Of a DNA stretch of 64,000 nt, positions 34,461 through 41,850 are shown in pieces (the stretch's first letter is position 1; every line of letters begins with the position of its first letter). The notes below the pieces were generated by a model. The model saw only the letters and a list, made by a program, of their open reading frames with translations, was not told the DNA's origin and made no database searches. Where the stretch lies: assembly GCA_019637295.1 (NCBI GenBank), contig JAHBVX010000014.1, positions 90,006 through 154,005 on the forward strand, in the 5' to 3' direction. The DNA comes from Polyangiaceae bacterium (GTDB lineage: Bacteria > Myxococcota_A > Polyangia > Polyangiales > Polyangiaceae). Made by a program: the position numbers and the translations under genes.

Positions 34461-36008
34461 ATGCGTGTTTGCCGATGGCTCGTCGCGACGCTCTTGGTGC
34501 TGCCTCGCGCAGCAACCGCGTCGAGCGCCGTGGAGTACCCCGACAACGGGCCCGCGCAGCTCTCGCGAGGCGGCGCCTGGCTGGCGACCGCCAGTGACCC
34601 GATCGCTGGCTACTACAACCCGGCCGCCCTCGCGACGCAGCCCTCGGGCGTGGGCCTGGGCCTGAACGTGGCGATGCAGAAGATCTGCTTCACGCGCCGC
34701 GGGCCGGGCGGCGGTGAGATTGGACCGAGCCCCGGGCTGGAGGCGACCGGCGCGACGTACGCCGAGGCCTGCAACACGGAGCGCGCCAACGTGGTCCCGA
34801 GCCTCGCGGGAGTGTGGCGCGCGTCGGAGAAGTTGGGTGTGGGCCTCACCATCACTCCACCGTCGTCCTACGGTCGTGTGTTGTGGCCTGACTTGGTCTC
34901 CACCGACGCTCGCCAGGCGCCCATCCCCGCGCCGCAGCGCTACCTCAGCCTGGAGGTGCAAGGCACGATCCTGTGGCCCACCCTGGCGGTCGGCTACTCG
35001 ATAACCGAGGACGTCCACGTCGGAGCTGGCTTCGTCGCGGGCATCGCGTTGCTGCGCCTGCAGTCGATGTCGATGGGGAACGTGCAACAGACCAACCCAC
35101 GCGACGAGTTCATCAATGACTCGAAGAGCCTGGTCGAAGCCAAGGATCTCTTCATTCCCGGCGGCGTGGCCAGCGTGCTGGTCGAGCTGAGCGAGAACCT
35201 GGACGTAGCGGCGTGGTTTCGCGCCAGCGACGCCATCCGCGCGAAGGGGGATCTGGAGGTGGTCGCGGGCTACTACACCCAGGGCGGGGTGCGCAGCACT
35301 CAGTGCACTACGGCGGGGCAGGCCGACTGCGCGCAGACCACCCGCAGCAAGGAACAAGTCGGAGAAGATGGCGCCAGCGTCACGCTGTCCATTCCGATGG
35401 AGCTGCGGGTCGGCGCGCGCTGGCACGTTCCTCGAGCTGCGGCCTCCGGCCTCGCCCGCGAGAGGCAACGCGTCGATCCCCACCCGACTCGCGACCCGCT
35501 GCGCGACGACGTGTACGACATCGAGCTCGACCTGACCTGGGCCAACAACTCCGCCGCGGACGTGGCGAAGATCCGATTTGCCGAGGGCATCAACGTGCTC
35601 GGCGCGGCCGGCACCGTCCCGACCAACGCGGATCGACCCACGGGTTATCGCGACAGCTACGGCGCGCGTCTCGGCGGCCAGTGGAACGCCCTGCGCGATC
35701 GCGCCGCGCTGCGCCTCGGGACCTGGGTGGAGACCAGCGCCGTCCCCGACGACCACCTCACGGTCACGGGTGTCCCGGCGCTGCGCGGAGGCGTCGCCGG
35801 CGGCCTCGTGTTCCGGGTGGCGCGCACCGACCTCGAGCTGGGCTACATGCGAGCGTGGAACGCAGGCCTGGACAACGGCGGCGACGGCAAGCTGAAGGCC
35901 ATCGCGGGCTCCGGCTCGGACGACAACCGCAGCTACCACGCGGTCAACGGCGGCAAAGTGAAGCAGAGTGCCCATGTGTTCTCCCTCGGCGGCGTCGTCC
36001 GCTTCTGA
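34461..36008 (+). CDS. FadL/OmpP1-like outer-membrane channel
   Basis: A 515-residue protein with a strong GGAGGAACGAGG ribosome site before the ATG and a signal peptide (MRVCRWLVATLLVLPRAATA). The mature start, EYPDNGPAQLSRGGAWLATA followed by DPIAGYYNPAALA, is the FadL/TodX pattern, in which the hatch contains an N-P-A motif. Later segments alternate as beta-barrel strands and end with the aromatic residue Phe (GGVVRF), as outer-membrane proteins do. FadL proteins import long-chain fatty acids or hydrophobic compounds, consistent with the fatty acyl enzymes elsewhere in the window. The substrate is inferred. Confidence 0.85.
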   Translation: MRVCRWLVATLLVLPRAATASSAVEYPDNGPAQLSRGGAWLATASDPIAGYYNPAALATQPSGVGLGLNVAMQKICFTRRGPGGGEIGPSPGLEATGATYAEACNTERANVVPSLAGVWRASEKLGVGLTITPPSSYGRVLWPDLVSTDARQAPIPAPQRYLSLEVQGTILWPTLAVGYSITEDVHVGAGFVAGIALLRLQSMSMGNVQQTNPRDEFINDSKSLVEAKDLFIPGGVASVLVELSENLDVAAWFRASDAIRAKGDLEVVAGYYTQGGVRSTQCTTAGQADCAQTTRSKEQVGEDGASVTLSIPMELRVGARWHVPRAAASGLARERQRVDPHPTRDPLRDDVYDIELDLTWANNSAADVAKIRFAEGINVLGAAGTVPTNADRPTGYRDSYGARLGGQWNALRDRAALRLGTWVETSAVPDDHLTVTGVPALRGGVAGGLVFRVARTDLELGYMRAWNAGLDNGGDGKLKAIAGSGSDDNRSYHAVNGGKVKQSAHVFSLGGVVRF

Positions 36009-36028
36009 CGCACATTGGGCGTCCCCGC

Positions 36029-36712
36029 TCACATGCGCGCGCTCAGCTCGGCGGGCTTCAGATCGGCGCCGAAGGCGTAACCCACGGAGAACAGCACGCG
36101 AGGCCGAACCCCGCTGCCGGCGATCGCCGCGGCGCTGAGGGGCAGGTCGCTGAAGTCCTTGGACGCCTTGAGGTACTGCAGCCCGAAGCCGCCGCCGAGG
36201 ACGATGCCCGGACCGATCACGCCTTGCCCACCGAGGTCGATGGCGCCGCCGGCGTTGTAGAAGGAGCGTGAAATTCCGCCGTCGACCGACGCGCTGTAGC
36301 CGCCGGCGAGGACGCTGGGCCCCACGAAGAACCCATTCGGTCCCTTGGAGCCAGTGTAGTAGCGGTAGCCGAGCTCCACACCATAGCCGCTGAAGCGCTC
36401 CTGGTAGCTCGACAAGACCTGTCCGCCGCTCTGGGCTTCGACCGTCGCGGTGACGCTGCTGTAGTGCGGGTTGAGCACCAGCGCGTGGTGCTGCGCGGGG
36501 AGCCACTCGAGCTGCGCGCTGTAGCGACCGATGGCCATGGCGGCGGGGTTCAGCTCCACGGACCACGAGTGCCAGCTCTGGGCGGACGGCTTCGAGCGGT
36601 GCGCGGACGTGGTCCCCTGGTCGTAGACGGCCTCCGATGGCGCTTGCGCGAGCGCAGAGCCGGAGACGAGGAGCAGCGCAGAAGACATGTTGATGAACGC
36701 GGGCTTGAGCAT
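36029..36712 (-). CDS. Predicted outer-membrane beta-barrel protein
   Basis: A 227-residue protein from the ATG at 36712 (frame open to 36751), which has GGGAGG eight bases upstream. The signal peptide ends SGSALAQA. The mature part has aromatic-rich alternating strands (YSAQLEWLPAQHHALVLNP, VELGYRYYTGSKGPNGFFVG, GIVLGGGFGLQYLKAS, RVLFSVGYAFGADLK), like small OmpW/OmpA-type barrels; no family can be named. It is convergent with the FadL-like gene and has its own promoter candidate about 90 bases upstream. Confidence 0.78.
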   Translation of the reverse strand: MLKPAFINMSSALLLVSGSALAQAPSEAVYDQGTTSAHRSKPSAQSWHSWSVELNPAAMAIGRYSAQLEWLPAQHHALVLNPHYSSVTATVEAQSGGQVLSSYQERFSGYGVELGYRYYTGSKGPNGFFVGPSVLAGGYSASVDGGISRSFYNAGGAIDLGGQGVIGPGIVLGGGFGLQYLKASKDFSDLPLSAAAIAGSGVRPRVLFSVGYAFGADLKPAELSARM

Positions 36713-36800
36713 GACGGACCTCCCTGGTCGGCTAATGTGCGCATCGCGCACACCAAGTCGTACCCGCGCCGCGCGGACTTCCTCCCCGCCGCTGCGACAA

Positions 36801-36830
36801 ATTATACTTTGATTACCATATGTTACGCAA
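36801..36830 (-). promoter_or_regulatory. Sigma70-like promoter for the 36029 beta-barrel gene
   Basis: Read leftwards, a perfect TATAAT lies at 36806-36801, and TTGCGT at 36830-36825 is 18 bases upstream. The surrounding 50 bases are the AT-richest of the neighbourhood. The expected transcript would start near 36794 and leave an 80-base leader. The -35 match is weak (3 of 6). Confidence 0.5.
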
Positions 36831-36873
36831 CAGCACCGTTACGCCGATACGGTGTGACGGTGACGCGGGCGGC

Positions 36874-38502
36874 TCACAGCTCGTGCGGCTCCTCGCCGCG
36901 CCGACCTTGGGACTCGGGCGCGGGCGGCAGCGGCTCGGCGACCTCGTGCTCCATCGCCTCGAGGTGATACAGCGTGCGCCACAGGTGGTAGCCGAGGCGG
37001 TCGACCCAGCGCATCGCCTCGAGCAGCGACTCTGCCGCCGCAGGCGTCAGCTCACCCTTCGCGGTGCGCGTGAGCAGTCCCGCGCGGGCGCCCCGGCGCA
37101 GCTCGGCGATCTCGCGAGACGGAGACTCGAAGTCCGGCACCGCACCGTTCGGTGTCGCGAGCCACACCTTCACGTGCTGTATCGAGCTGGACAGGATCTC
37201 GAGCAGCGGCGCGACCTCGCCGCGCTCTCGCGCTTGACGTGCGTTTCCTGTCTCGGCGAACGCCTCGACCAAGCGGTGCAGGTGATCGACCGCGTGCAGC
37301 ACGGAGACGTGCTGCCGGTGCTCGTTGGGACTCGCCGGATCCGAGCGCAGCGGGGCCACGCTCTCGCGAACCGCGACGAGCGCGGCGGAGATCGCGTCCA
37401 GGCGCTCGGTCAGCTCGCGTTTGGGGGCAGCCCTCAGCAGCTCGACCACAGCGACGGCCTCCAGCGTGATGTCCTTCAGGGTTGCGCGGGCAGCTTCGAG
37501 CAGTACGGACGGTTGCAGGGTCTTGCCGACGGCCAGCCTGCGCGTCAGCGCCTCGCTCTTCTCGGGGATGCGCCGCTCGATGAAGCGCGCGAAGGGCCCC
37601 ATGAAGGGCGCGAACATCAGCACCCCGAGCAGGTTGAACGCCGTGTGGAACGCCGCCAACTGCGTGGGGGCGTCGGCGTCTTCGGTCGCTTCCCGCACCA
37701 GCCACACGAACGCGGGCAGCATCAGCAGCGCCACCACGCCGGTGACGCCGTTGAACAGGACGTGGGCGAGCGCGGTCCGCCGGGCTGCAGAGGAGCCTCC
37801 GATGGAGCCCACGGCCGCGGTCACCGTCGTGCCCATGTTCTGGCCGATCACCAGCGCCGCCGCTTGCTCCAGGCTGACGGTGCCCGACGCGACGGCCGCC
37901 AGGGTCGTGGCCACCGCGGCGCTCGACGACTGCATCACCACGGTCATGACCAGCCCGACCCCGACCAGGAGGGCGTAGCCGAGCACGCCCGGGCTCGCGA
38001 AGCTCGCCGGATCGAGCTTGTCCGTCAGGCCCGCCATCCCGCCCTGCAGCACGTCGATGCCGACGAAGATCAGGCCGAAGCCCGCGACGGCGGTGCCGAT
38101 GGAGGCGACGCGACCGGTACCGAACAACTTGGCGAGCGCACCGACGCCCACCAGCGGCATGGCGAACACGTCCACCTTCACCTTGAGGCCGATGGCGGAC
38201 ACGATCCACGCCGTCGTGGTGGTCCCGAGGTTGGCGCCAAAGACGATCCCGATGGCCTGCGTGAACGTGAGCAGACCCGCCCCCACGAAGCCGATCACCG
38301 CCAGGGTCGTGGCGCTCGACGACTGGACCAGCGTGGTCACCACGGCGCCAGATACGATCGACGACAGGCGCGTCCGGGTGTAGCGGCGCAGCGCCGTGCG
38401 CAGCCGATCCCCAGCCACGGCCTGCAGGCCGTCGGTGAGCAGCAGCATGCCGAGCATGAACAGCCCGATGCCGCCGAGCAGCGCGCCAAACATCGCCGTC
38501 AC
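36874..38502 (-). CDS. Na+/phosphate cotransporter (NptA/YjbB family)
   Basis: A 542-residue inner-membrane protein. The two inverted Na/Pi repeats each carry the diagnostic motif: TTLVQSSSATTLAVIGFVGAG and MTVVMQSSSAAVATTLAAV. GANLGTTTTAW and GQNMGTTVTAAVGS are the matching second signatures. About eight membrane helices fill residues 1-315. A PhoU-like helical tail (about 320-540, with VLHAVDHLHRLVEAFAETG) is cytoplasmic. Family members move phosphate with sodium, in E. coli YjbB outwards. The start is GTG at 38502 or ATG at 38493, with no clear ribosome site for either. No pho genes are adjacent. Confidence 0.92.
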   Translation of the reverse strand: MTAMFGALLGGIGLFMLGMLLLTDGLQAVAGDRLRTALRRYTRTRLSSIVSGAVVTTLVQSSSATTLAVIGFVGAGLLTFTQAIGIVFGANLGTTTTAWIVSAIGLKVKVDVFAMPLVGVGALAKLFGTGRVASIGTAVAGFGLIFVGIDVLQGGMAGLTDKLDPASFASPGVLGYALLVGVGLVMTVVMQSSSAAVATTLAAVASGTVSLEQAAALVIGQNMGTTVTAAVGSIGGSSAARRTALAHVLFNGVTGVVALLMLPAFVWLVREATEDADAPTQLAAFHTAFNLLGVLMFAPFMGPFARFIERRIPEKSEALTRRLAVGKTLQPSVLLEAARATLKDITLEAVAVVELLRAAPKRELTERLDAISAALVAVRESVAPLRSDPASPNEHRQHVSVLHAVDHLHRLVEAFAETGNARQARERGEVAPLLEILSSSIQHVKVWLATPNGAVPDFESPSREIAELRRGARAGLLTRTAKGELTPAAAESLLEAMRWVDRLGYHLWRTLYHLEAMEHEVAEPLPPAPESQGRRGEEPHEL

Positions 38503-38561
38503 GGTAGTTCACCCGTTCGTCACGGGCGAGCACGAACGGCAGCCCTCCACGGGCCAAGGCC

Positions 38562-39575
38562 TCAGAGCGAGTCCGGCGGCGGAGACGGCGCGGGGATGCA
38601 GGTCTCGGCGGTGGCCACGACGTTGTAGGCGCTGGTGACCGGGTACGAGTAGCCGAACAGCATGCACATCTCGTTGTCCCCGATGCCCTCGACGATGGTC
38701 TTGTTGAAGGTGTTCTTCCAGGTGCAGCCGAAGCGAAACCCGTTGCCCTGCGACAGATCCACCGCGGGATCGTAGCTGTAGATGTCGCTCGCCTCGGTGA
38801 AGCCCTGCTTGTCGAGGAAGGCCTGGCCGTCGCGGGCTCCGCCGAGATACTCGACGTGGAACCGCTCGCCCAAGGCGTGCATGTGCGGCATCGCGTCCAC
38901 GATCTTCATGGGCTGGGGCAGCCAACACTCCGACTCGACGGTCAGCTTGCTGAGCGGCGGGATCTCGAAGCCGCGGATGAGCCAGATGAAGGGCGCGATC
39001 TCCTGGCTCACGTCCGCCTCGGGGATGGTGTACCAGCGATACTTGGGGGCTATCTTGAGCGGCTGGCTGCCGGCGTTCAGGTAGTGCATGCGCGCGACGA
39101 TCTCGTAGCCGTCCTTGACGCGGAACGCCTGACCGTCCGGGAAGCGGCGCCACTCGGTGCCGACCATCTGCGTGGACGAGCCAAACAGCACCGCGCCACC
39201 CGCGAGCACGTCCCCCGCCTCGCCGCCGAGCAGCCCCGCGTCGCCAGGCTCGCACGGACGCACGCCCTCACCCGTCTTGGGGCGCGAGGTCAGGTTGCCG
39301 TGATGCAGCCCCGCCGTAGTGGTCAGGCTGGCCGCCGCCACGAACCGACTCGGCCCCTCGAGCTCGAGCGGGAAGACGTAGCACGGCGTGATCTCTTCGT
39401 TCGGCTCCAACGTGAGCTCGGGTACGTCGATGGCGAAGCCGCCCACGGCGTTCGGCGGCGCGCCCTGCTGGGGCGGCTTGCCCTGTGGACCCGGTGTGTT
39501 GGGCTCGGAGCCGTCATCGCCGCCGCAACCTGCCAGCAGCACCATCACCCACGCCAACGTCCACTTGCGCTCCAT
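38562..39575 (-). CDS. Lipoprotein resembling copper type II ascorbate-dependent monooxygenase (PHM/DBM fold)
   Basis: A 337-residue protein from the ATG at 39575, preceded by GGAGGAAG. The signal MERKWTLAWVMVLLAGC makes it a lipoprotein. Candidate copper ligands fall in the PHM/DBM order: His91-His92 (GLHHGN) and His164 (ARMHYLN) for one copper, and His231 and His233 (PHMHALG) plus Met303 in NEMCMLFGYSYP for the other. The last motif matches the D/N-E-M-C segment of the eukaryotic enzymes. Such enzymes hydroxylate C-H bonds with copper and ascorbate. Several bacterial relatives exist without known substrates. An inverted repeat in its promoter suggests regulation. Confidence 0.82.
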   Translation of the reverse strand: MERKWTLAWVMVLLAGCGGDDGSEPNTPGPQGKPPQQGAPPNAVGGFAIDVPELTLEPNEEITPCYVFPLELEGPSRFVAAASLTTTAGLHHGNLTSRPKTGEGVRPCEPGDAGLLGGEAGDVLAGGAVLFGSSTQMVGTEWRRFPDGQAFRVKDGYEIVARMHYLNAGSQPLKIAPKYRWYTIPEADVSQEIAPFIWLIRGFEIPPLSKLTVESECWLPQPMKIVDAMPHMHALGERFHVEYLGGARDGQAFLDKQGFTEASDIYSYDPAVDLSQGNGFRFGCTWKNTFNKTIVEGIGDNEMCMLFGYSYPVTSAYNVVATAETCIPAPSPPPDSL

Positions 39576-39648
39576 CACTGCTTCCTCCAGCTCGCGTCCC
39601 GCACCGCCTGAGCATGTCACGCGGCGGCGGGGACTGCCGCATGCTGTA

Positions 39649-39668
39649 CATTCTGTTTTTCCAGAATG
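39649..39668 (-). promoter_or_regulatory. Inverted repeat in the promoter region of the copper monooxygenase-like gene
   Basis: CATTCTG (39649-39655) and CAGAATG (39662-39668) are perfect 7-bp arms separated by six bases. The site lies 74-93 bases upstream of the start, between a weak -35 (TTGCAT) and -10 (TACAGC) spaced by 17 bases. An operator is likely. The alternative is a short hairpin with a T-run for rightward transcripts, but nothing is transcribed rightwards here. Confidence 0.45.
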
Positions 39669-39678
39669 CAAGGCGCAC

Positions 39679-39718
39679 AAAAAAATCCAAGGCGACCCGG
39701 TCGCCCGGGTCGCCTTGG
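39679..39718 (-). terminator. Strong intrinsic terminator ending the leftward RNA unit
   Basis: Read leftwards, CCAAGGCGACCCGG (39718-39705) and CCGGGTCGCCTTGG (39700-39687) form a perfect 14-bp stem capped by GCGA (39704-39701), a GNRA tetraloop. An A and seven consecutive T (39685-39679) follow. No protein gene precedes it on this strand for 2 kb, so it must end a non-coding transcript. It is the clearest intrinsic terminator in the window. Confidence 0.93.
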
Positions 39719-39734
39719 AGGAAGGTCACATTTT

Positions 39735-39825
39735 GCCGATGGTGGGCGTCTGCCCCGACATTTCTGCCTCGCATTCATCGGCCTCCCGCGAGCGCGCTTG
39801 CAAGCGTGCTCGGGGCATCATCGCC
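39735..39825 (-). other. 3' domain of the RNA: two-part stem with a possible pseudoknot
   Basis: Leftward reading: GGCG (39825-39822) pairs with CGCC (39748-39745). After an internal loop, TGCCCCGA (39817-39810) pairs with TCGGGGCA (39758-39751), eight perfect pairs. Inside the enclosed loop GCCGATG (39782-39776) is complementary to CATCGGC (39741-39735), which lies outside the stem, so the two can form an H-type pseudoknot. The terminator follows 16 bases later. Confidence 0.55.
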
Positions 39826-39844
39826 TCAATGTGGGCTCTACCTA

Positions 39845-39877
39845 TCGGACCCGCCAATTCGCGTTGGCTTGATCCGA
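39845..39877 (-). other. Nested hairpin in the RNA with a strand-specific G-U pair
   Basis: TCGGATC (39877-39871) pairs with GGTCCGA (39851-39845) including one U-G pair, and directly inside GCCAA (39868-39864) pairs with TTGGC (39857-39853) around CGCGAA. On the opposite strand the U-G becomes an A-C mismatch, so the leftward transcript is the better folder. Confidence 0.55.
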
Positions 39878-40238
39878 GGTGAGGGGCAGAGTCGTTAGCT
39901 CGTGCCCGCTTTGGCGAAGAGCGTCGGCGATGTACCTCACCTTCGATTTCTCGAAGGGGTACGGACTTCCCGCGTGACTTACACTGGAGAAGCCTTGACC
40001 GCCTGAGCGCCCAGCCTCTGGGAACCGCTGTCGCTTTCCGGGCACCACCAGTGGCTCTTCAGACAACCACTGCCAGCTGGCTCGCACGACCCGAGTGGCT
40101 TTCGCCACCGCGCCGCACGTCGCATTCACCCGGTCAGCCAGGGCTGCTGCAAAGCCAAACGGATTAAGAATGACCTTACCAACACAACCCCGGATCCCTC
40201 GAATCGTGTCCACGAGTCCCATGAAGGCAAGCTTCACG

Positions 40239-40360
40239 GGCCGATGCTCGTGGTTCGTTAGTCACAAACCAAACGAACACCGCGCACCCGTTCGCCCGAC
40301 TCGCATCGCGACAGCTCGTCAAAGCTGCCTCGACCACCATCGAGCTAGACCGCATCGGCC
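40239..40360 (-). other. Multibranch domain of the RNA closed by a 9-bp long-range stem
   Basis: GGCCGATGC (40360-40352) and GCATCGGCC (40247-40239) are perfectly complementary over nine bases and enclose 104 bases. Inside are CTCGA/TCGAG (40344-40340 with 40333-40329), CAGCT/AGCTG (40327-40323 with 40316-40312) and GTTCGTT/AACGAAC (40278-40272 with 40259-40253). This looks like a four-way or five-way junction. Confidence 0.55.
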
Positions 40361-40808
40361 TCCACCTTGCGGCGAAGAACCCATCCGGCCAAAGATACGT
40401 CTGACCGATTCGTGCAACCCACATGTCAAAGACAAGCACCCGTATCCATGCGTAACAACCCGCCCCGAACGGGGTGGATGAGTGCTCTGACTCCACGGAG
40501 GGAGCACCCGCTTCGGTCGGCAACCGTGACCATTTTTCCTCTTCCGGTGCAGCTTGCCTGTTCGGCACGCCGCAGACCCGGCACCAAGAGGGCCGACCTC
40601 TGACGCCTCCGTCATCGCCCGCACCAGCCCAGCGAGTTTCCCCGGCAAGGCTCGTAGCGGACGACCAAGCTCGCTCGCTCGACCGACTCCGTGAAGCCGA
40701 CCGCGCACTGCGAACCAAGGCGCCTTTCATCGACGAGGAGACCTTCTTCGGCCTCTTTGCGAGTCAGAGGTGAGAACTCACGTTCCCTGCTCGCGCTCGG
40801 TCGTCTGT

Positions 40809-40837
40809 TCGTCTTCCCGGTGTTTCCACCAAGACGA
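40809..40837 (-). other. GAAA-capped hairpin in the RNA
   Basis: TCGTCTT (40837-40831) pairs with AAGACGA (40815-40809), and stacked inside it GGTG (40830-40827) pairs with CACC (40822-40819) around a GAAA tetraloop, leaving GGG bulged on one side. GAAA loops of this type often dock into receptors in large RNAs. Directly upstream, GATCC/GGATC (40875-40871 with 40845-40841) and CGTCCG/CGGACG (40891-40886 with 40882-40877) form further stems. Confidence 0.55.
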
Positions 40838-40980
40838 CTAGATCCTGCCGCTCCCCCTAGCCGCAACCAGGGATCACGTCCGGACCGGACGCCGCTCGTC
40901 AACTTCTGCTGTCAAACGCATCGATCGGGCACACCAACGAACTACGTTTCCCCACGCACCACCTGCTTTCGCACATGATG

Positions 40981-41039
40981 CTGCCGCTCGGCGCGAACGC
41001 CGAGGACCGTGGGCAGTCTGGCACCGGAGTTACCTCCAG
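40981..41039 (-). other. Two adjacent tetraloop hairpins in the RNA (GTAA and TTCG)
   Basis: CTGGAG (41039-41034) pairs with CTCCGG (41029-41024), with one U-G pair, around GTAA. Next, CTGCC/GGCAG (41016-41012 with 40985-40981) encloses a perfect 7-bp stem CTCGGCG/CGCCGAG (41004-40998 with 40993-40987) around TTCG. Confidence 0.55.
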
Positions 41040-41093
41040 CTGGCCCCCGAAGGGCCGGCCAAACCGGCCGGAAGCAGCCGAGCTAGCGTGGCG

Positions 41094-41152
41094 TGCTGCG
41101 ACGCGCAGAGGCCAACTCGTTCCGCTCCCGAACACCTCTGCGTCGCGAAGCA
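41094..41152 (-). other. Long bulged stem of the RNA
   Basis: GCGAC (41146-41142) pairs with GTCGC (41102-41098), and after a two-base bulge GCAGAGG (41141-41135) pairs with CCTCTGC (41111-41105), giving 12 perfect pairs. TGC/GCA (41152-41150 with 41096-41094) can extend it. The enclosed 23 bases hold GTTC/GAAC. This is the longest internal helix after the terminator. Confidence 0.6.
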
Positions 41153-41761
41153 TCTGCCGGTCCGGGGCTGAAGATTCTTCATCCGGCGGCCAGAATGCTC
41201 GCCAAGGCCCCTTCACGTCACCGTCCGCGCGAACGGAGCAGGCGGGTAAAGGGGTCGAGGTGTCTGCAAACTCCCGGGAGTTCCACTCGAGCGCAAGCTC
41301 TGTGGAACCGGAACCGCCACTTGTTCCCCACCTGCGCTCACGCGCTTCGGTTTCACACTGGGTGGGGGGGTCGGCTCACGCGCCTTTTGTCGCACGGCTC
41401 GCTGGGGGGTATTGGACGTACCCGGGTGCCCCTTTTCAGGGAGCGGGCCTCGCCCAGCGAATTCCGGCGGTGGCGCTACCGGACCAGCGGAGAGGCTTGC
41501 GACCTCTTCGATCTGACCGGCGCTCCACGGCGCCCCAAGGGTTGTCAACGAACCGTTCGCTCGGTGGCAGATGTGCCGCGAACTTCCGAGGAGTGTTATG
41601 CCTCCATCCCGCCAGTCGTCGCAACACAAAACGCCTTTCGATTGGGATTTTGTTATCCACAGGCTATCCCCAGGAAAGGGGCGGCGCCCCCGAGGCGACC
41701 GCCTCTGACCGCGAGAATCGGCATTTTTGCGGGGAATTGTCCAAGAAAGGCGGCCAGCGGC

Positions 41762-41850
41762 GAGGGCGCCGTGCCCTAATAGTCGTTTGTTTATGTCATG
41801 TGTTTTAGTCCATTGTATTTGCGTTGAATCTACCATTGTAAGACGCAAGT
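41762..41850 (-). promoter_or_regulatory. AT-rich segment, likely promoter region of the large RNA
   Basis: This is the AT-richest part of the gap before the divergent gene at 41992. Read leftwards it contains two TACAATGG copies (starting near 41840 and 41816), each with a -10-like TACAAT. No convincing -35 element is visible at the right spacing. The double motif could be a repressor or activator site. An alternative start is TTGCGA with an 18-base spacer and CATAAC near 41623-41594. Confidence 0.35.

Larger units (their letters stand above)
39679..41720 (-). ncRNA. Candidate large ornate non-coding RNA, about 2 kb (novel)
   Basis: The stretch is the only place in the window without a credible coding frame for over 2 kb. 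It is visibly less GC-rich than the genes, and short open frames here lack the GC-biased third positions of the neighbours. The 3' end is set by the 14-bp terminator at 39679-39718. Read leftwards, I find by eye about 25 helices, many closed by GNRA or UUCG loops: GAAA at 39947-39950, 40100-40103, 40823-40826 and 41434-41437, GTAA at 41030-41033, GTGA at 41338-41341, TTCG at 40994-40997 and 41048-41051. Several helices contain G-U pairs that would be A-C on the other strand (41491-41507, 41429-41442, 41024-41039, 39845-39877), which supports this orientation; one hairpin (39792-39813) argues the other way. The 5' end is unknown, between about 41510 and 41800. It resembles no RNA family I know. 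Confidence 0.68.

Noticed and set aside
39792..39813. Hairpin GAGC...GCTC around TTGCAA taken as support for the leftward strand
   Set aside because: On the leftward strand one position is an A-C mismatch, whereas the rightward strand has G-U. It argues against the chosen direction and is recorded as a conflict.
39842..40237. Leftward 131-residue open frame inside the RNA region
   Set aside because: Its start resembles a protein (MKLAFMGLVDTIRG), but third codon positions are not GC-biased like real genes here, its end loses protein character, and it overlaps several helices. A small coding part within the RNA cannot be fully excluded.
40176..40730. Leftward 184-residue open frame
   Set aside because: No recognisable domain, irregular codon use, and it crosses the long-range stem and the terminator-side domain.
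41653..41661. Chromosomal replication origin
   Set aside because: Only one DnaA box, no AT-rich unwinding element, no dnaA, dnaN or gyrB nearby.
39679..41720. RNase P RNA, tmRNA, group I or group II intron
   Set aside because: I searched by eye for the RNase P core, a tRNA-like end with a CCA, and a group II domain V; none was found, and there is no host gene for an intron.
41213..41848. Leftward 211-residue open frame
   Set aside because: Low-complexity, Pro/Arg-rich translation without motifs or GC-biased third positions; it lies over the structured 5' part of the RNA.
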